Below, piece by piece: positions 9,001-14,892 of a stretch of 32,299 nt of DNA. The stretch covers positions 1 to 32,299 of the IMG/VR virus record IMGVR_UViG_3300025266_000027. One strand, given 5' to 3'. Position 1 is the first letter of the stretch. Each line of letters opens with the position of its first letter. Below the pieces are notes generated by a model. It did no database searches. It saw only the letters and a list, made by a program, of their open reading frames with translations, and was not told the origin of the DNA. The stretch comes from a virus. Made by a program: the position numbers and the translations under genes.

Positions 9001-10986
9001 CTTCCAGGTTTCTTCATCTGTCCTAACCTTAGCTTCGCTATATATTTCATTTATCCTAGATTCAGTAGCACTAACTATATCTTCTTGAGCTTGCAAGGAA
9101 GCCTTGGTTAGTTCTTTTAATCCATTAATTTCTATATCAGCACTAGGTTGGTCTAATGGACCATCATCCACTTGAGCTTGAATTTCATCAATCTTAGCTT
9201 GAAGAGCTTCTTTTTGTTTATTTAACTGAACTTTACTTGTACTGTTTAGCCAAGAGTTATAAACTAATTCAGTCTTACCTTTATTATCTAAGGTACTACT
9301 AGGCTTACCATCCATAGCAGCTTTAATCTCATCAAAAGTACCCTTGTAAGAGCTGTGCTGTTCTTCTGATATATTACCAGAATCTAATTTAGATTGGAAA
9401 AAGTCTAATATAACTTGTTCATCTCCTTGTTTTACAGCGTTAAGAATCATAGTATGAGCTGCAGCATCTCTACCCCAGTTACTAGCTTCTTCAGCGTTTA
9501 ACTCCTCTATAACTTCTTTCTGACTTATTGTACCGTCTTCATTAGTTACATTAACCTTACGCTTAGTTCTGTATACTCCTTCATCTAAATCCTTCTCAAA
9601 TATCTTAATCATTTCATGAGACTCATTTCTCTCATCTATAGCAGTCTGTAGTGTAGTTCTGTTTTCTGTAGCTGTTCTAATAGTATTACTAGCACCAGAC
9701 ATAAGTAAACTTGTAGCAAAAGAAAGAACCCTTGTAGGTCTTTGTTCGTCTGCTAAAAAGAAATCTAAGTAATCAGGAAATTCATCCCCCTCACCTTTAG
9801 CTTCTGCTATCCTTCTTTGTACAGACCAGTCTTGAAACACCTCTTGGAATTGCTCTACAACACCATCAGTAATACCATGAATCGCACCCATCCCAATAGC
9901 CTTAAATGAACTACGAATAACATCATTCATTCCTGGAGCTTTTAAAGCACTAACTCCTGACTTTGCAGCTGCTTTACCAGCAACACCAGCAACAGCCTTA
10001 GCCGTGCTAGTACCTGCGAATTTAGCACCTAACTTCTGTGCACTTGCCATAGCACCTTTACCAATACCCATTTGTCCCATAAACAAACCATACTGAACAA
10101 TATCAGCACCCATAGACGCAAGGTTGTCTCTATATACTAAACTCGCAGCATTCATTGCTTCCGCTTCAGTAAGACCTTGTTTGACACCTTCATTTAATGT
10201 CTGTCCTGCTAATGCAGCACCTTCTATAAGGTTAGCTGTAGCACCCGCAGATACAGTTGAGATACCAGCGGTTATTAAACCTCTAGCTACTAATGGGTCA
10301 GCATATTTAGTTATACCTATAGACTTAGAACCTTTAGCTATAGCTGCAGCAGCCTTAGTAAACTTACGACCTTTAGTCGCCATACCTGCTAATTTAGCAG
10401 CACCCGTAGCAGGAATCATTAATGATAAAGCAAACGGAAGCATACGAGCTACGCCCGTTCCCCAGAAATCTATATCAGATAAATCATCCCAAGTTACATT
10501 TTCTAAGTCCGCTAATCCAGGAACGTCATCACCATAAGACTGTAAGTAGTCAGCAAAACCATGCAATGAATCAGAAATAGGTTTAGATGTGTCTGTGCCA
10601 TATACTTGTTGAGATATTTCAGAAGAAGTACTACCTCCCATGAAGTCAGCTATGTCACCAAAGCTATCCACCATATCACCTAAACCAACAACAAACGATT
10701 TACCAGCCATTTCAAACCAGTTCATATCCTCGTCTATTTCAACCTTTGGTTGCTCTGGTTGCCTCCACGCTGTAGTAGCGTCCTGTATAGCTTCGTTTTC
10801 TAGATTTAAATTTCGTCTATAAACAGGCACATCATCTTGGGGAACATCCAAACCCTCCGAAGAAGAGGGTTCATTAAACGAACTATCTAAAGAGGAGTCG
10901 TACTGTTGTACTCCTTCTTTAGGTTCGTCTATATTCCAAAAATCATTTGATGGTTGTATTGTCGGTGCTAACTTCTTCTCTTCCAT
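1..10986 (-). CDS. Giant virion polyprotein: membrane region, E3-binding-like domain, Zn-protease motif and DxDGD RNA polymerase (3' end outside window)
   Basis: The ATG is at 10986-10984 and the frame stays open for 3662 codons to the left edge, so the C-terminus is missing. Layout by residue: 1-80 acidic and disordered; about 175-345 Ala/Gly-rich with hydrophobic helices; 763-822 Lys/Glu-rich; 826-866 resembles a peripheral-subunit-binding domain; 867-885 a second charged linker; 1001-1005 HENFH with a possible third ligand at E1039/E1040; 2623-2680 TRIP...GADLDGD, an RNA polymerase catalytic loop. Crassvirales are known to carry giant virion RNA polymerases with a DxDGD loop, injected with the DNA to transcribe early genes; this protein is inferred to do the same. 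The protease may cut the polypeptide into cargo pieces (inference). It starts 8 bases after the stop of the 577-aa cargo gene and closes the ejection gene cluster. The leader is A/T-rich with no Shine-Dalgarno. The RNA polymerase call is firm; boundaries of other domains are approximate. Confidence 0.88.
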   Translation of the reverse strand, partial: MEEKKLAPTIQPSNDFWNIDEPKEGVQQYDSSLDSSFNEPSSSEGLDVPQDDVPVYRRNLNLENEAIQDATTAWRQPEQPKVEIDEDMNWFEMAGKSFVVGLGDMVDSFGDIADFMGGSTSSEISQQVYGTDTSKPISDSLHGFADYLQSYGDDVPGLADLENVTWDDLSDIDFWGTGVARMLPFALSLMIPATGAAKLAGMATKGRKFTKAAAAIAKGSKSIGITKYADPLVARGLITAGISTVSAGATANLIEGAALAGQTLNEGVKQGLTEAEAMNAASLVYRDNLASMGADIVQYGLFMGQMGIGKGAMASAQKLGAKFAGTSTAKAVAGVAGKAAAKSGVSALKAPGMNDVIRSSFKAIGMGAIHGITDGVVEQFQEVFQDWSVQRRIAEAKGEGDEFPDYLDFFLADEQRPTRVLSFATSLLMSGASNTIRTATENRTTLQTAIDERNESHEMIKIFEKDLDEGVYRTKRKVNVTNEDGTISQKEVIEELNAEEASNWGRDAAAHTMILNAVKQGDEQVILDFFQSKLDSGNISEEQHSSYKGTFDEIKAAMDGKPSSTLDNKGKTELVYNSWLNSTSKVQLNKQKEALQAKIDEIQAQVDDGPLDQPSADIEINGLKELTKASLQAQEDIVSATESRINEIYSEAKVRTDEETWKKDTGKKLEGILEKELKGEALTAEEQALTTSDDKAKEFYGKRKLEGQKSNALKAAKKKAGRKFKGHKANAASSKDGTYVYTKRNEKNNTLSVITVSPDGSVEMKTDTLDENLSEIEKKAKEKSEAKTEKEKALREEKEKARDEKDTKEEKEKNLTEKNSQFKGKVISPSALALANKLGIDLEESGLIGNGKGKNGRLTKADIENYKPEVKAEEKVEEKGKETIPKYLTGSNLKATAKLALDATTGIIKAFFNKERAVRIVDKVEAALHRRKIRRAYTMGKGSQRTLANLYAKKSADGLISVQFLDEIYSRGDEGAAYAMGLGVFINPDAATDSAEEAIFHENFHIFRMLYGHLKEVKDMMLSVVGQPVYKTTRLDYQEELLYFFVDKEGNKNTMTQEEALEYLKLKQENASQQELFNVVTSVEKYALDNGKDITEKLRKEFYESSLNVLTQAGFVELEEEAQVHIQDEALAKLGGLYGSVNQDLFISGQNKTEYNSKLKAWKEKIKDSVTKEEAESAFEAVSKGLYKANGEQSLEEQFKNVNKLIADNKAKYGAYTATTQQSLNKKLLKQARVIEDVKYLLNDLEGSVHKRAKEFVNDELDKLLEVDKKENFTVEELSKYIQEKLLLTESINKSYVDIASDILSDYWNTKDYNKVLQILKNNEKTIKALIRNQHLTGLTAEASKVLSKRLSESDSAYIKALEAKFAEAQKEVTATDNEGNKETFDADEVFSAMIDDNPQQLSDKLYSILEFHLQIVSHTYNRDGIIGKDKLLFHIKNFTEGKTKEQFITSAYNLIDGLRIQEAGQSWTYMEDKDEHVARFLTTLVGQYELLPKTAVPYTKKGANMAFGSVLGGLYLQMNSMTTEKGLFLTADGYAPALSRQDANRVQTALKDAVMFGSEFLNKQRTGNVPLGLLTENVNATPTNERQAGMLSQLRKRILYTRNLARLVYAPKHTYEKGQRDKDLLHFINAFFLPFGTNESGASFNFNELALDEFRIYDEETKKNLTLREYFEGDRLKALYNQSISFDLAESVKNNNISLEDLKKKANADVFMPFFIANIKNKIGGNKIQDNTLIDKEIMSQIRDDFEKQIEEAYNSMEKFPADKEGQVEYVETLPEAGLTKFPKVPEFQRNGKVTRQIKLTELKTDKQKEDFAKKNGLMSFSSSGIEPGRRVWEREIVKEWKTSERGSIAMYTVVTEEKGASNSSSLNDLQGHKKLAQAVIATFNSEHNEGYMSTILTPEDKTLNLNTRKYFLEYNADSLRDFMNKGDGMAFAELFSYEGYQNPYAMRALEDDYKLEFLSLLGDSKSELDRQNISSVGITEGDINEINRALKSGSKEYNQVVRDYSDKSRRYYAKATLIPADNQYNLKGGVAIFIENAVSNRNDFTEEQLRAIDKHLELEVDITATKSQKLLALNNVKRKYVMAVTTELQAKMDEVVDYHNAKTREIIANHNSNSDFDLFNVTSQATIDSLLSEGYKIKNSDTQKSKVKGELNLLGKLAFQQTINGKIQYLNNVETHIAMMDKLGRSPFDAVASMNYFVNKFWLQDLNANTMEEQNFSMKNKRSTGLIAPHDSSYSGNRVETIIFDDQKLDFENESQKVQIFNYETGELEEVELTPKLADSASYITQEEATRLEGSHGGLSDVKGSFKLVGYGRNIDNKRIASHTGQKSNQFYFKGHTIVLNNKVRGPLSGVYKSLKAREKFYSDKGLKNHRVLSYADSGVKKFNIKGVNTFSLEELNDRNFDLNGRLDKWGYDEVNNLRGFDGRFFGVQNELDKEANSATVAKQGISNMNVFADHWDTNVQALSQKVMNAYALALDLQYDEEIASLTYEGLAKQDMESSSMPPVQAVMFQEDNDSLPTIRARVLELANSKLRKKGFKLRTEGTLSLQESDIIQGFEISDKGKLVETDKALQPIRVSGTEGNLKVSHAEASISQHMAKMLGVTKEDVEKARTSGKEILFLATRIPASSAGSTVVLRVAKISDKQGNTIAVNSKTSSIMGADLDGDMLHINMVETGENLTDLQNAKNDVIQSIIDLYSEPSVVNMLIQEIEIESTTKSSNLALFGNEEGSTEVNNDLGLLGASNIYETTKGNVPMIGIIASQNLMYNYISQGNPELLYDGTAIEFQIDKGFSKSSLGLDFYSNNKKLSEIGTAEEYSEFLETVFPNSEVKDVVYRGSDPLASSSTYQYFTTVKGEATLFAKANVPKSGIISERNPTNSIDKNFKEGLKNKYDESLIKSLYHEPLAPDDFFKGFVPNAINKLSPSDKSIFNKIEKLKRMYDIVKIESESDAMKPFDDTDYRDTIDDYKKLLAELKSLYFKSSDVGKVQEVLLNIKNSYKEEIVQEDLQNNRDAYKNGHDGAMLNDGDHFLVKRDTNQIHELGSEKDIQGFNNFVASNKSTLTTLDNVVKKDGTGTYYEVCKYLNLVLDDGKNNNRANFQFIKETAGQFIMMMKYGIKPAQISTYIRDMNWAALKGLSSKEIYDRANEAAMSLDAEYNIGGEEPANLSQVIQSVFGGGVGLSFNIPSIAEESKNDEKDVNDKAMLLYYVTSQIGQDLKDLSLFVGLDKKFTANPLDNLIQHQAALTALELQTGINENLRTNNPLYNRQLEANQKLIEKAIKESIELSNGYAKGLLGDYNFKEVKGTAGVLGIEIIEINDEETPLGIFNKNSNGLVNNPELISQLQKALTLSRALIHAGYDVSNKILQLGGMFKEEMGLKYEEFAALPTNAGKLVHLTTAAGNVAKAFQNDHSNNQNKWLGADGILKIMPTKGYITEKGKTQIADYIKFDIDVAKLQRELEFTEHVDIYRKDFEKLPESLKRFLVFNDLLSTGWGSKNPGKSMIPYMSAAYSSKVNSMFSAINDPAVSNFTDDMAIMKEKLSHIMNFTGDTELDNRRIALVLQIGLNGPNATVTIDSKTGESRIKNKHNGGLFTVRTKKIGANPLNQVSEIVFDRQATASYREVDPSDTFPFQYGKGLPYFNQFPELSMLNTMEALTKVKHAENG
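2947..3120 (-). other. RNA polymerase catalytic motif (TRIP ... GADLDGD) in the giant protein
   Basis: Residues 2623-2642 begin TRIPASSAGSTVV and residues 2660-2669 read MGADLDGDML; the three catalytic aspartates would be D2662, D2664 and D2666. The loop corresponds to the NADFDGD loop of the largest subunit of cellular RNA polymerase and to the DxDGD loop of crAss-like virion RNA polymerases, where it lies in a double-psi beta-barrel. The upstream RIP...S segment and a downstream NVPMIGIIASQN segment also match the pattern I recall from giant crAss-like proteins. Confidence 0.88.
7867..7986 (-). other. HExxH zinc-metalloprotease motif in the giant protein
   Basis: Residues 1001-1005 are HENFH, preceded by the helix-forming AEEAIF and followed by hydrophobic helix residues (IFRMLYGHL). 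An EELL at residues 1039-1042, about 34 residues after the second His, could give the third zinc ligand expected for a gluzincin-type enzyme. Zn-protease domains have been reported in crAss-like giant proteins. Likely roles are self-processing or cleavage of host or virion targets; the sequence does not decide between them. Confidence 0.62.
8389..8511 (-). other. Peripheral-subunit-binding (E3-binding) like domain in the giant protein
   Basis: Residues 826-866 read SPSALALANKLGIDL, then a Gly-rich loop, then GRLTKADIENY. This matches the hallmark pattern of the E3-binding domain of 2-oxo acid dehydrogenase E2 subunits: S-P-x-A, LA-x-x-LGIDL, a G-x-G loop, then G-R-[IL]-x-K-x-D-[IV]. The usual loop is lengthened by a few residues (GNGKGKNG). 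The domain is a roughly 40-residue two-helix binding module. Its partner here is unknown: it could dock another virion protein or a host dehydrogenase complex. Confidence 0.7.
8521..8685 (-). other. Lys/Glu-rich charged arm before the E3-binding-like domain
   Basis: Residues about 768-822 of the giant protein are almost entirely Lys, Glu, Ala, Arg and Asp (for example KEKALREEKEKAR), predicted to be a single long charged helix or coiled coil. A shorter arm of the same kind (residues 867-885) follows the E3-binding-like domain, so the small domain is held between two charged linkers. Confidence 0.7.
9952..10464 (-). other. Ala/Gly-rich hydrophobic region of the giant protein (residues ~175-345)
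   Basis: This segment encodes hydrophobic stretches (for example LPFALSLMIPATGAA near residues 183-197, and GLITAGISTVSAGA near 236-249) alternating with Ala/Gly/Lys-rich amphipathic pieces such as KAVAGVAGKAAAK near 330-342. There is no signal peptide at the N-terminus. Such regions occur in phage ejection proteins that insert into the host envelope during DNA delivery. A channel or membrane-anchoring role is inferred from composition and neighbours only. Confidence 0.55.
10851..10871 (-). other. Hairpin inside the 5' coding end of the giant gene
   Basis: On the minus strand AACCCTC is followed by a 7-base loop and GAGGGTT, a perfect 7-bp stem in codons 39-46. The core resembles the terminator hairpin at 23630-23651 (same CTTCTTCGGAG centre), but only a short T run follows and the sequence encodes Ser/Glu residues in frame, so it is probably not a terminator. 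Confidence 0.4.
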
Positions 10987-10994
10987 AATTATTT

Positions 10995-12728
10995 TTAAGC
11001 CTTTTGTATTTTATTTCTTAACTCGTCTACCATTTTAAGGTAGCTTGACGCTTGTTCCGAACTAGCTCCAAGTCCCATCAATACTTTATAGTAAGCATCA
11101 AAGAAAACTTTACTGTCGCCTTTCATTAAAGCATCGTTTAGTTCAGGGAAATCGTTATTGTTAAACCTTTCAGAAAGGCCACTGATTCCTTTATCCATAT
11201 CTCCGTCAAGAGCAGCTAAAGATAATAAAATACTTTTAGTAGTGTTGTCCTTTCTTTTCTCTCCAAGACCTAAAGTTTGCATAACTCTATTTACCTTAGA
11301 GTCGTAGTTAGGTAGTTGTGCGGATATTTCTTCTATACTAGAATCAAACCCTATGTTAGCGATAGCAGTAGGAGCTGGTTGTTCAAACGAAGCACCAGCA
11401 GTATACCTAGCTAAACCTGCGCTTTCACCAGCTTTTAAAGACTCATAAACAGACATAACCTTAGCGTCGTTAGGGTCTATTTCGTTGTAGAAATAACTAT
11501 TAAACCACAAGACATCATCACTTTCGTACTCTTGTATAAGAGCATGTTCAGCATCTTTAGGTTCTCCTTCTAAATCTTCAGCCTTAACTAACTTGTAAGA
11601 ACCGTCAGACTGCTTAAGTTTGTAACCCATAAAGATAGCACCAGGCCTTATGTCACCTAAGTCATCTCCTGGAGTTACAGTGCCACCATCTTCATCGTAC
11701 CACATACCTTTAGCTTTAACATCTGGTATAAACCCTTCAAGGTCTACAACCTTTTCAACACCTAAAGAAGCTTTAGCCATATCAAGTTCATCACCGACAA
11801 ACCCTCTATTACCCATTATCTCAGTGTTCTCAGGATTGATTCCATATTCAAAACCACCCATATCATAATCACCTAAAGCTACTTTGTGGTCGTTAGAGTT
11901 CTTGCCTATCAAACTTGTGCTAATAGGTTTAAGTCTTCTGTGTTGTCTTTGTATTCTACCAGACACTGCTTTACTAATTTGTAGTTCACCGCTTGGTTGT
12001 AATGACTGTTCTGGGTTAATACCACCTATGTAAGACGCTGTATACCTTCTTAATTCATCTATAGGAATATCCATAGCCTCAGATTGAGTTAGGTCGTATT
12101 CCTTCATATAGTTTCCTGTAAATATCTGCATGTTAGAACCTTGATTTAAGAATCTATCAGCCTTAGTATTACCCTCTACGTCATTACCTGGTTCTTCCCA
12201 TTGAGATAACTGTCTATGCTTGAATGTATCTATGTCACCATTCATGAAAGCATCAAACTCTCTCCTAACTTGATTAGGTATAAGGTGAGCAAGCTTCCCA
12301 TTATCACTCTCTTGTTGTTCGTAGAATTGCTGTACCTGAGATGTGTTACCTTTAATTCTTTTAGCGTCCTCTGAAAATGCTATGTTGTTATAGAAATTCT
12401 TCATGGTTTTTCTACCACCAGAATTCATAAACTTAATAGGGTCGTTACCAGACTTCTCTAATTCAGACAAGAAGGTATCCTTCTCTTGGTCGTACATAGC
12501 TTGGATTCTTTCTTTATCCTCATTACGTATAGCAACCTGGCTAGACATGTCATGGATGTGTTGCATCCACTGGTCCATCTCTTGCGTCTTAGCATCTTCA
12601 TTTGCTTGCATTTGACTTTGAGCCTGCTGCAACTGCATAGCTTGACCTAGTTCAGCTTGAGCTCTATCTCTTCTAGCTCCTGAACCAACCCAACCATTAA
12701 GTGCACTATTTACTTTAGAATAATCCAT
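10995..12728 (-). CDS. Coiled-coil virion cargo/ejection protein candidate (577 aa)
   Basis: I do not recognise a named family. The N-terminal ~110 residues are rich in Gln, Glu, Met and Ala (AQAELGQAMQLQQAQSQMQ), typical of a long coiled coil; the middle is mixed; the C-terminal ~150 residues look helical. There is no signal peptide, no clear membrane segment and no catalytic motif. The start codon overlaps the stop of the 720-aa gene by one base (TAATG), suggesting translational coupling, and the giant gene starts 8 bases after its stop. Its place between a transglycosylase-bearing protein and the giant RNA polymerase protein argues for an internal virion (cargo) protein ejected with the DNA. 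Function is inferred from context only. Confidence 0.72.
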   Translation of the reverse strand: MDYSKVNSALNGWVGSGARRDRAQAELGQAMQLQQAQSQMQANEDAKTQEMDQWMQHIHDMSSQVAIRNEDKERIQAMYDQEKDTFLSELEKSGNDPIKFMNSGGRKTMKNFYNNIAFSEDAKRIKGNTSQVQQFYEQQESDNGKLAHLIPNQVRREFDAFMNGDIDTFKHRQLSQWEEPGNDVEGNTKADRFLNQGSNMQIFTGNYMKEYDLTQSEAMDIPIDELRRYTASYIGGINPEQSLQPSGELQISKAVSGRIQRQHRRLKPISTSLIGKNSNDHKVALGDYDMGGFEYGINPENTEIMGNRGFVGDELDMAKASLGVEKVVDLEGFIPDVKAKGMWYDEDGGTVTPGDDLGDIRPGAIFMGYKLKQSDGSYKLVKAEDLEGEPKDAEHALIQEYESDDVLWFNSYFYNEIDPNDAKVMSVYESLKAGESAGLARYTAGASFEQPAPTAIANIGFDSSIEEISAQLPNYDSKVNRVMQTLGLGEKRKDNTTKSILLSLAALDGDMDKGISGLSERFNNNDFPELNDALMKGDSKVFFDAYYKVLMGLGASSEQASSYLKMVDELRNKIQKA

Positions 12729-14890
12729 TAGTTTGTTGTGTTTTTAGCGTTTGCTGCTGCTTCTTTATCTATTGCTGCTTGCTGTTCTGGTGTTATGTTT
12801 GCAGTGGTAATCTTTTGATTTAGTAAAGAGGTATCATAACCATCATCTTTACCTTTTTTTCCAGACAAGTTTTTTATTAGGTCTTCTGTAGCTTTCCTGT
12901 TAGGATTCATGTAGTATGATACATCACTAATAGCATCTGACAATAAGTTACTACCAACTCCAGAAAGTATTTGTCTGTTATTACTTAGTGTAGCTTGTCT
13001 CATTTGCTCTACGTTCATATCTCTGTTTAACTTCATAGAGCCTACAGATGTAGCTAAAGAGTTATACTCCTTTATGTTCTCTCTGTGGACAGCTGCGTCT
13101 TGTGCGGCTAATTGATTAAGTCCTTGTATACGCTGTGCATCTACAGTTCCTTGATTAGCTAAGTACATACCTCTTTGACCTCCTGAAGCTCTTAATACAT
13201 TCTTCATAGCTCCTGCATAAGCATCACCCATGTTCTGCATTGCAGCACCCTTTTCCTTAGCCGTAAGACCCGACTCTGATAATGCTTTTTGTTTTGATAA
13301 AGCTTCATATATTAAAGGGTCTAATTCAGGCGTTTCAACATCTGGTGCTCTTAATGCTTGAGACAAAGATAGTATTCCTGCAGCAGCTTTCAAACCTGTT
13401 AGAGCCATTTCTGCTTTACGCATTTGACCTTCTCTCTTTTCAGCGTTTGCTGCATTAAGCTTATCTTGATTTACTTTGTCTTCTGCGGCTTGTTTAGCTT
13501 TAACTTGTTCCTCTGTGATTAAAGTTCCATCCTCATTGTAAGAGTCAGTATCTTTAAGCATTTGCTTAATACGAGCATCATGGTCTTCCTCTCCCTGTGC
13601 TATTCTAAGAGCCTTATTTGTAGCGTCTTGCTCTGCAGCATCTCCAGCTATAAGACCCGTTTCAACCTCAGTTCTTTCTGCTGTTTCTTCAGTTGCTTTA
13701 ACAGCAGGACCTAAGCCTCCAGTTTCGTCAATCCTAACTAACGAATCGTCTGTAGCTTGAACATTTAAAGAATTACGTAAAGCATCTCCTTCTTTATTTA
13801 TTACAGCAAGAGCAACTTTTTCATCTTCAGTTAAAGAATCAGGGTCTTTCTTATTCTTTAACATTAAAGCTATATCAGCATCAGTCATAATACCTTTAGT
13901 GTTCTTAGAGGCTTCTGTGGCTTCATAAAACACTTCATGATTATTTAACTGAGCATTGTATAGGTAGTCGCTTTCTTGTTCCGTTAATGACTCGCCATTA
14001 GCTTCTTTTCTAAGTAAGTCTTCAATTTTTTCTTTGTCTCCATCTGCACTATAATCGTAATCTGAAGCCACATTCTTTCTAACTTCTTTCTCAGGCTCTT
14101 CTTCTTTTTTCTTTTTTGCAGCTTTTTTAGCTTTCGCTTTATCGTTTACTTCCTTTACAGCTTTTAGTATAACATCTTCTGGATTGTCTGAATTAGCCCA
14201 GTCAACCAATTTACTAACTCCAGAATCTACATCTTCTTTTGTTACGCTGTAATCCTTATCCTCTTCTTCTTCTTCTTCTTCTTCTGGTTCTTCTATAGTT
14301 TCAGACCAACCAGCAACTTGAGGGGTATATGTAAAGAATTCTGGACTACCTCCAAAGTTAGCCATACTGTCTGTGGTAACAGAGCCGTCCTCATTTTGCC
14401 ATCCTGGATTCTGTTCAGCAGCGTCACTTCCTGCTTCGTATATAACTTTATCCCCAGCCTTACCTACACTTGAAGGTGCTGCTATAGAGTTGTATATCTG
14501 ACCTGGTTTACCGCCTTTCTTTTTGAAATTCTCAGTAAAGTAACCTTCAACAACATCTAATTGCTCAAGAGTAGTCATAGCCTCTAAGTCTGAAGACTTA
14601 TAGAAAGTACCATTTACAGTTTTACCACCCTTACCTTTGTCAGTTCCAGTCCCAACGAACTGTATTAAACCAACAGCACTACCTCCAGCTAGATTCTTCT
14701 GAGCAGGAGAATAACTACCAGCAGTTTCTTTTTCAATAGCATGAAGTATCTCGTCAGGGCTAACACCCATAGATTCAGCTATACTATTAATCTTATCGTT
14801 AACCCCTTCCTCTTTCAAGAATGCAGCTCTGTTTTTTGCTTTCTGTGACTTTGTAAGGTTTGTCCCTTTAACTATAGCTTTATTACTCAT
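12728..14890 (-). CDS. Virion protein with N-terminal lytic transglycosylase (SLT-like) domain (720 aa)
   Basis: Residues 30-140 look like a lysozyme-fold lytic transglycosylase: MGVSPDEILHAIEKETAGSYSP holds the putative catalytic Glu (E55, in an E-T-x-G-x-x-x-P context), GLIQF at 74-78 fits the family's G-L-M/I-Q-F motif, and IYNSIAAPS at 132-140 fits the late motif. Residues 200-215 are very acidic, with eight Glu in a row at 203-210. The middle is Lys/Glu/Asp-rich and helical, and the C-terminal ~230 residues are Ala/Gln/Met/Asn-rich. There is no signal peptide or holin-like segment beside it, so it is probably not a lysis enzyme; virion-borne transglycosylases open the peptidoglycan locally for DNA entry. 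The gene starts 2 bases after the 314-aa gene stops. The catalytic domain is well supported; the rest is unassigned. Confidence 0.83.
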   Translation of the reverse strand: MSNKAIVKGTNLTKSQKAKNRAAFLKEEGVNDKINSIAESMGVSPDEILHAIEKETAGSYSPAQKNLAGGSAVGLIQFVGTGTDKGKGGKTVNGTFYKSSDLEAMTTLEQLDVVEGYFTENFKKKGGKPGQIYNSIAAPSSVGKAGDKVIYEAGSDAAEQNPGWQNEDGSVTTDSMANFGGSPEFFTYTPQVAGWSETIEEPEEEEEEEEDKDYSVTKEDVDSGVSKLVDWANSDNPEDVILKAVKEVNDKAKAKKAAKKKKEEEPEKEVRKNVASDYDYSADGDKEKIEDLLRKEANGESLTEQESDYLYNAQLNNHEVFYEATEASKNTKGIMTDADIALMLKNKKDPDSLTEDEKVALAVINKEGDALRNSLNVQATDDSLVRIDETGGLGPAVKATEETAERTEVETGLIAGDAAEQDATNKALRIAQGEEDHDARIKQMLKDTDSYNEDGTLITEEQVKAKQAAEDKVNQDKLNAANAEKREGQMRKAEMALTGLKAAAGILSLSQALRAPDVETPELDPLIYEALSKQKALSESGLTAKEKGAAMQNMGDAYAGAMKNVLRASGGQRGMYLANQGTVDAQRIQGLNQLAAQDAAVHRENIKEYNSLATSVGSMKLNRDMNVEQMRQATLSNNRQILSGVGSNLLSDAISDVSYYMNPNRKATEDLIKNLSGKKGKDDGYDTSLLNQKITTANITPEQQAAIDKEAAANAKNTTN
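14261..14284 (-). repeat. In-frame GAA microsatellite (8 Glu codons)
   Basis: The minus strand has eight consecutive GAA/GAG codons encoding Glu203-Glu210 of the transglycosylase protein. It lies at the junction between the enzymatic domain and the helical body. Slippage by whole codons would change spacer length without breaking the frame. Confidence 0.75.
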
Positions 14891-14892
14891 AT

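Noticed and set aside
10124-10537. A 137-codon plus-strand open frame opposite the giant gene
   Set aside because: It is antisense to the Ala/Gly-rich region, whose codon bias leaves the opposite strand open; low-complexity Ala/Pro/Val product with no leader.
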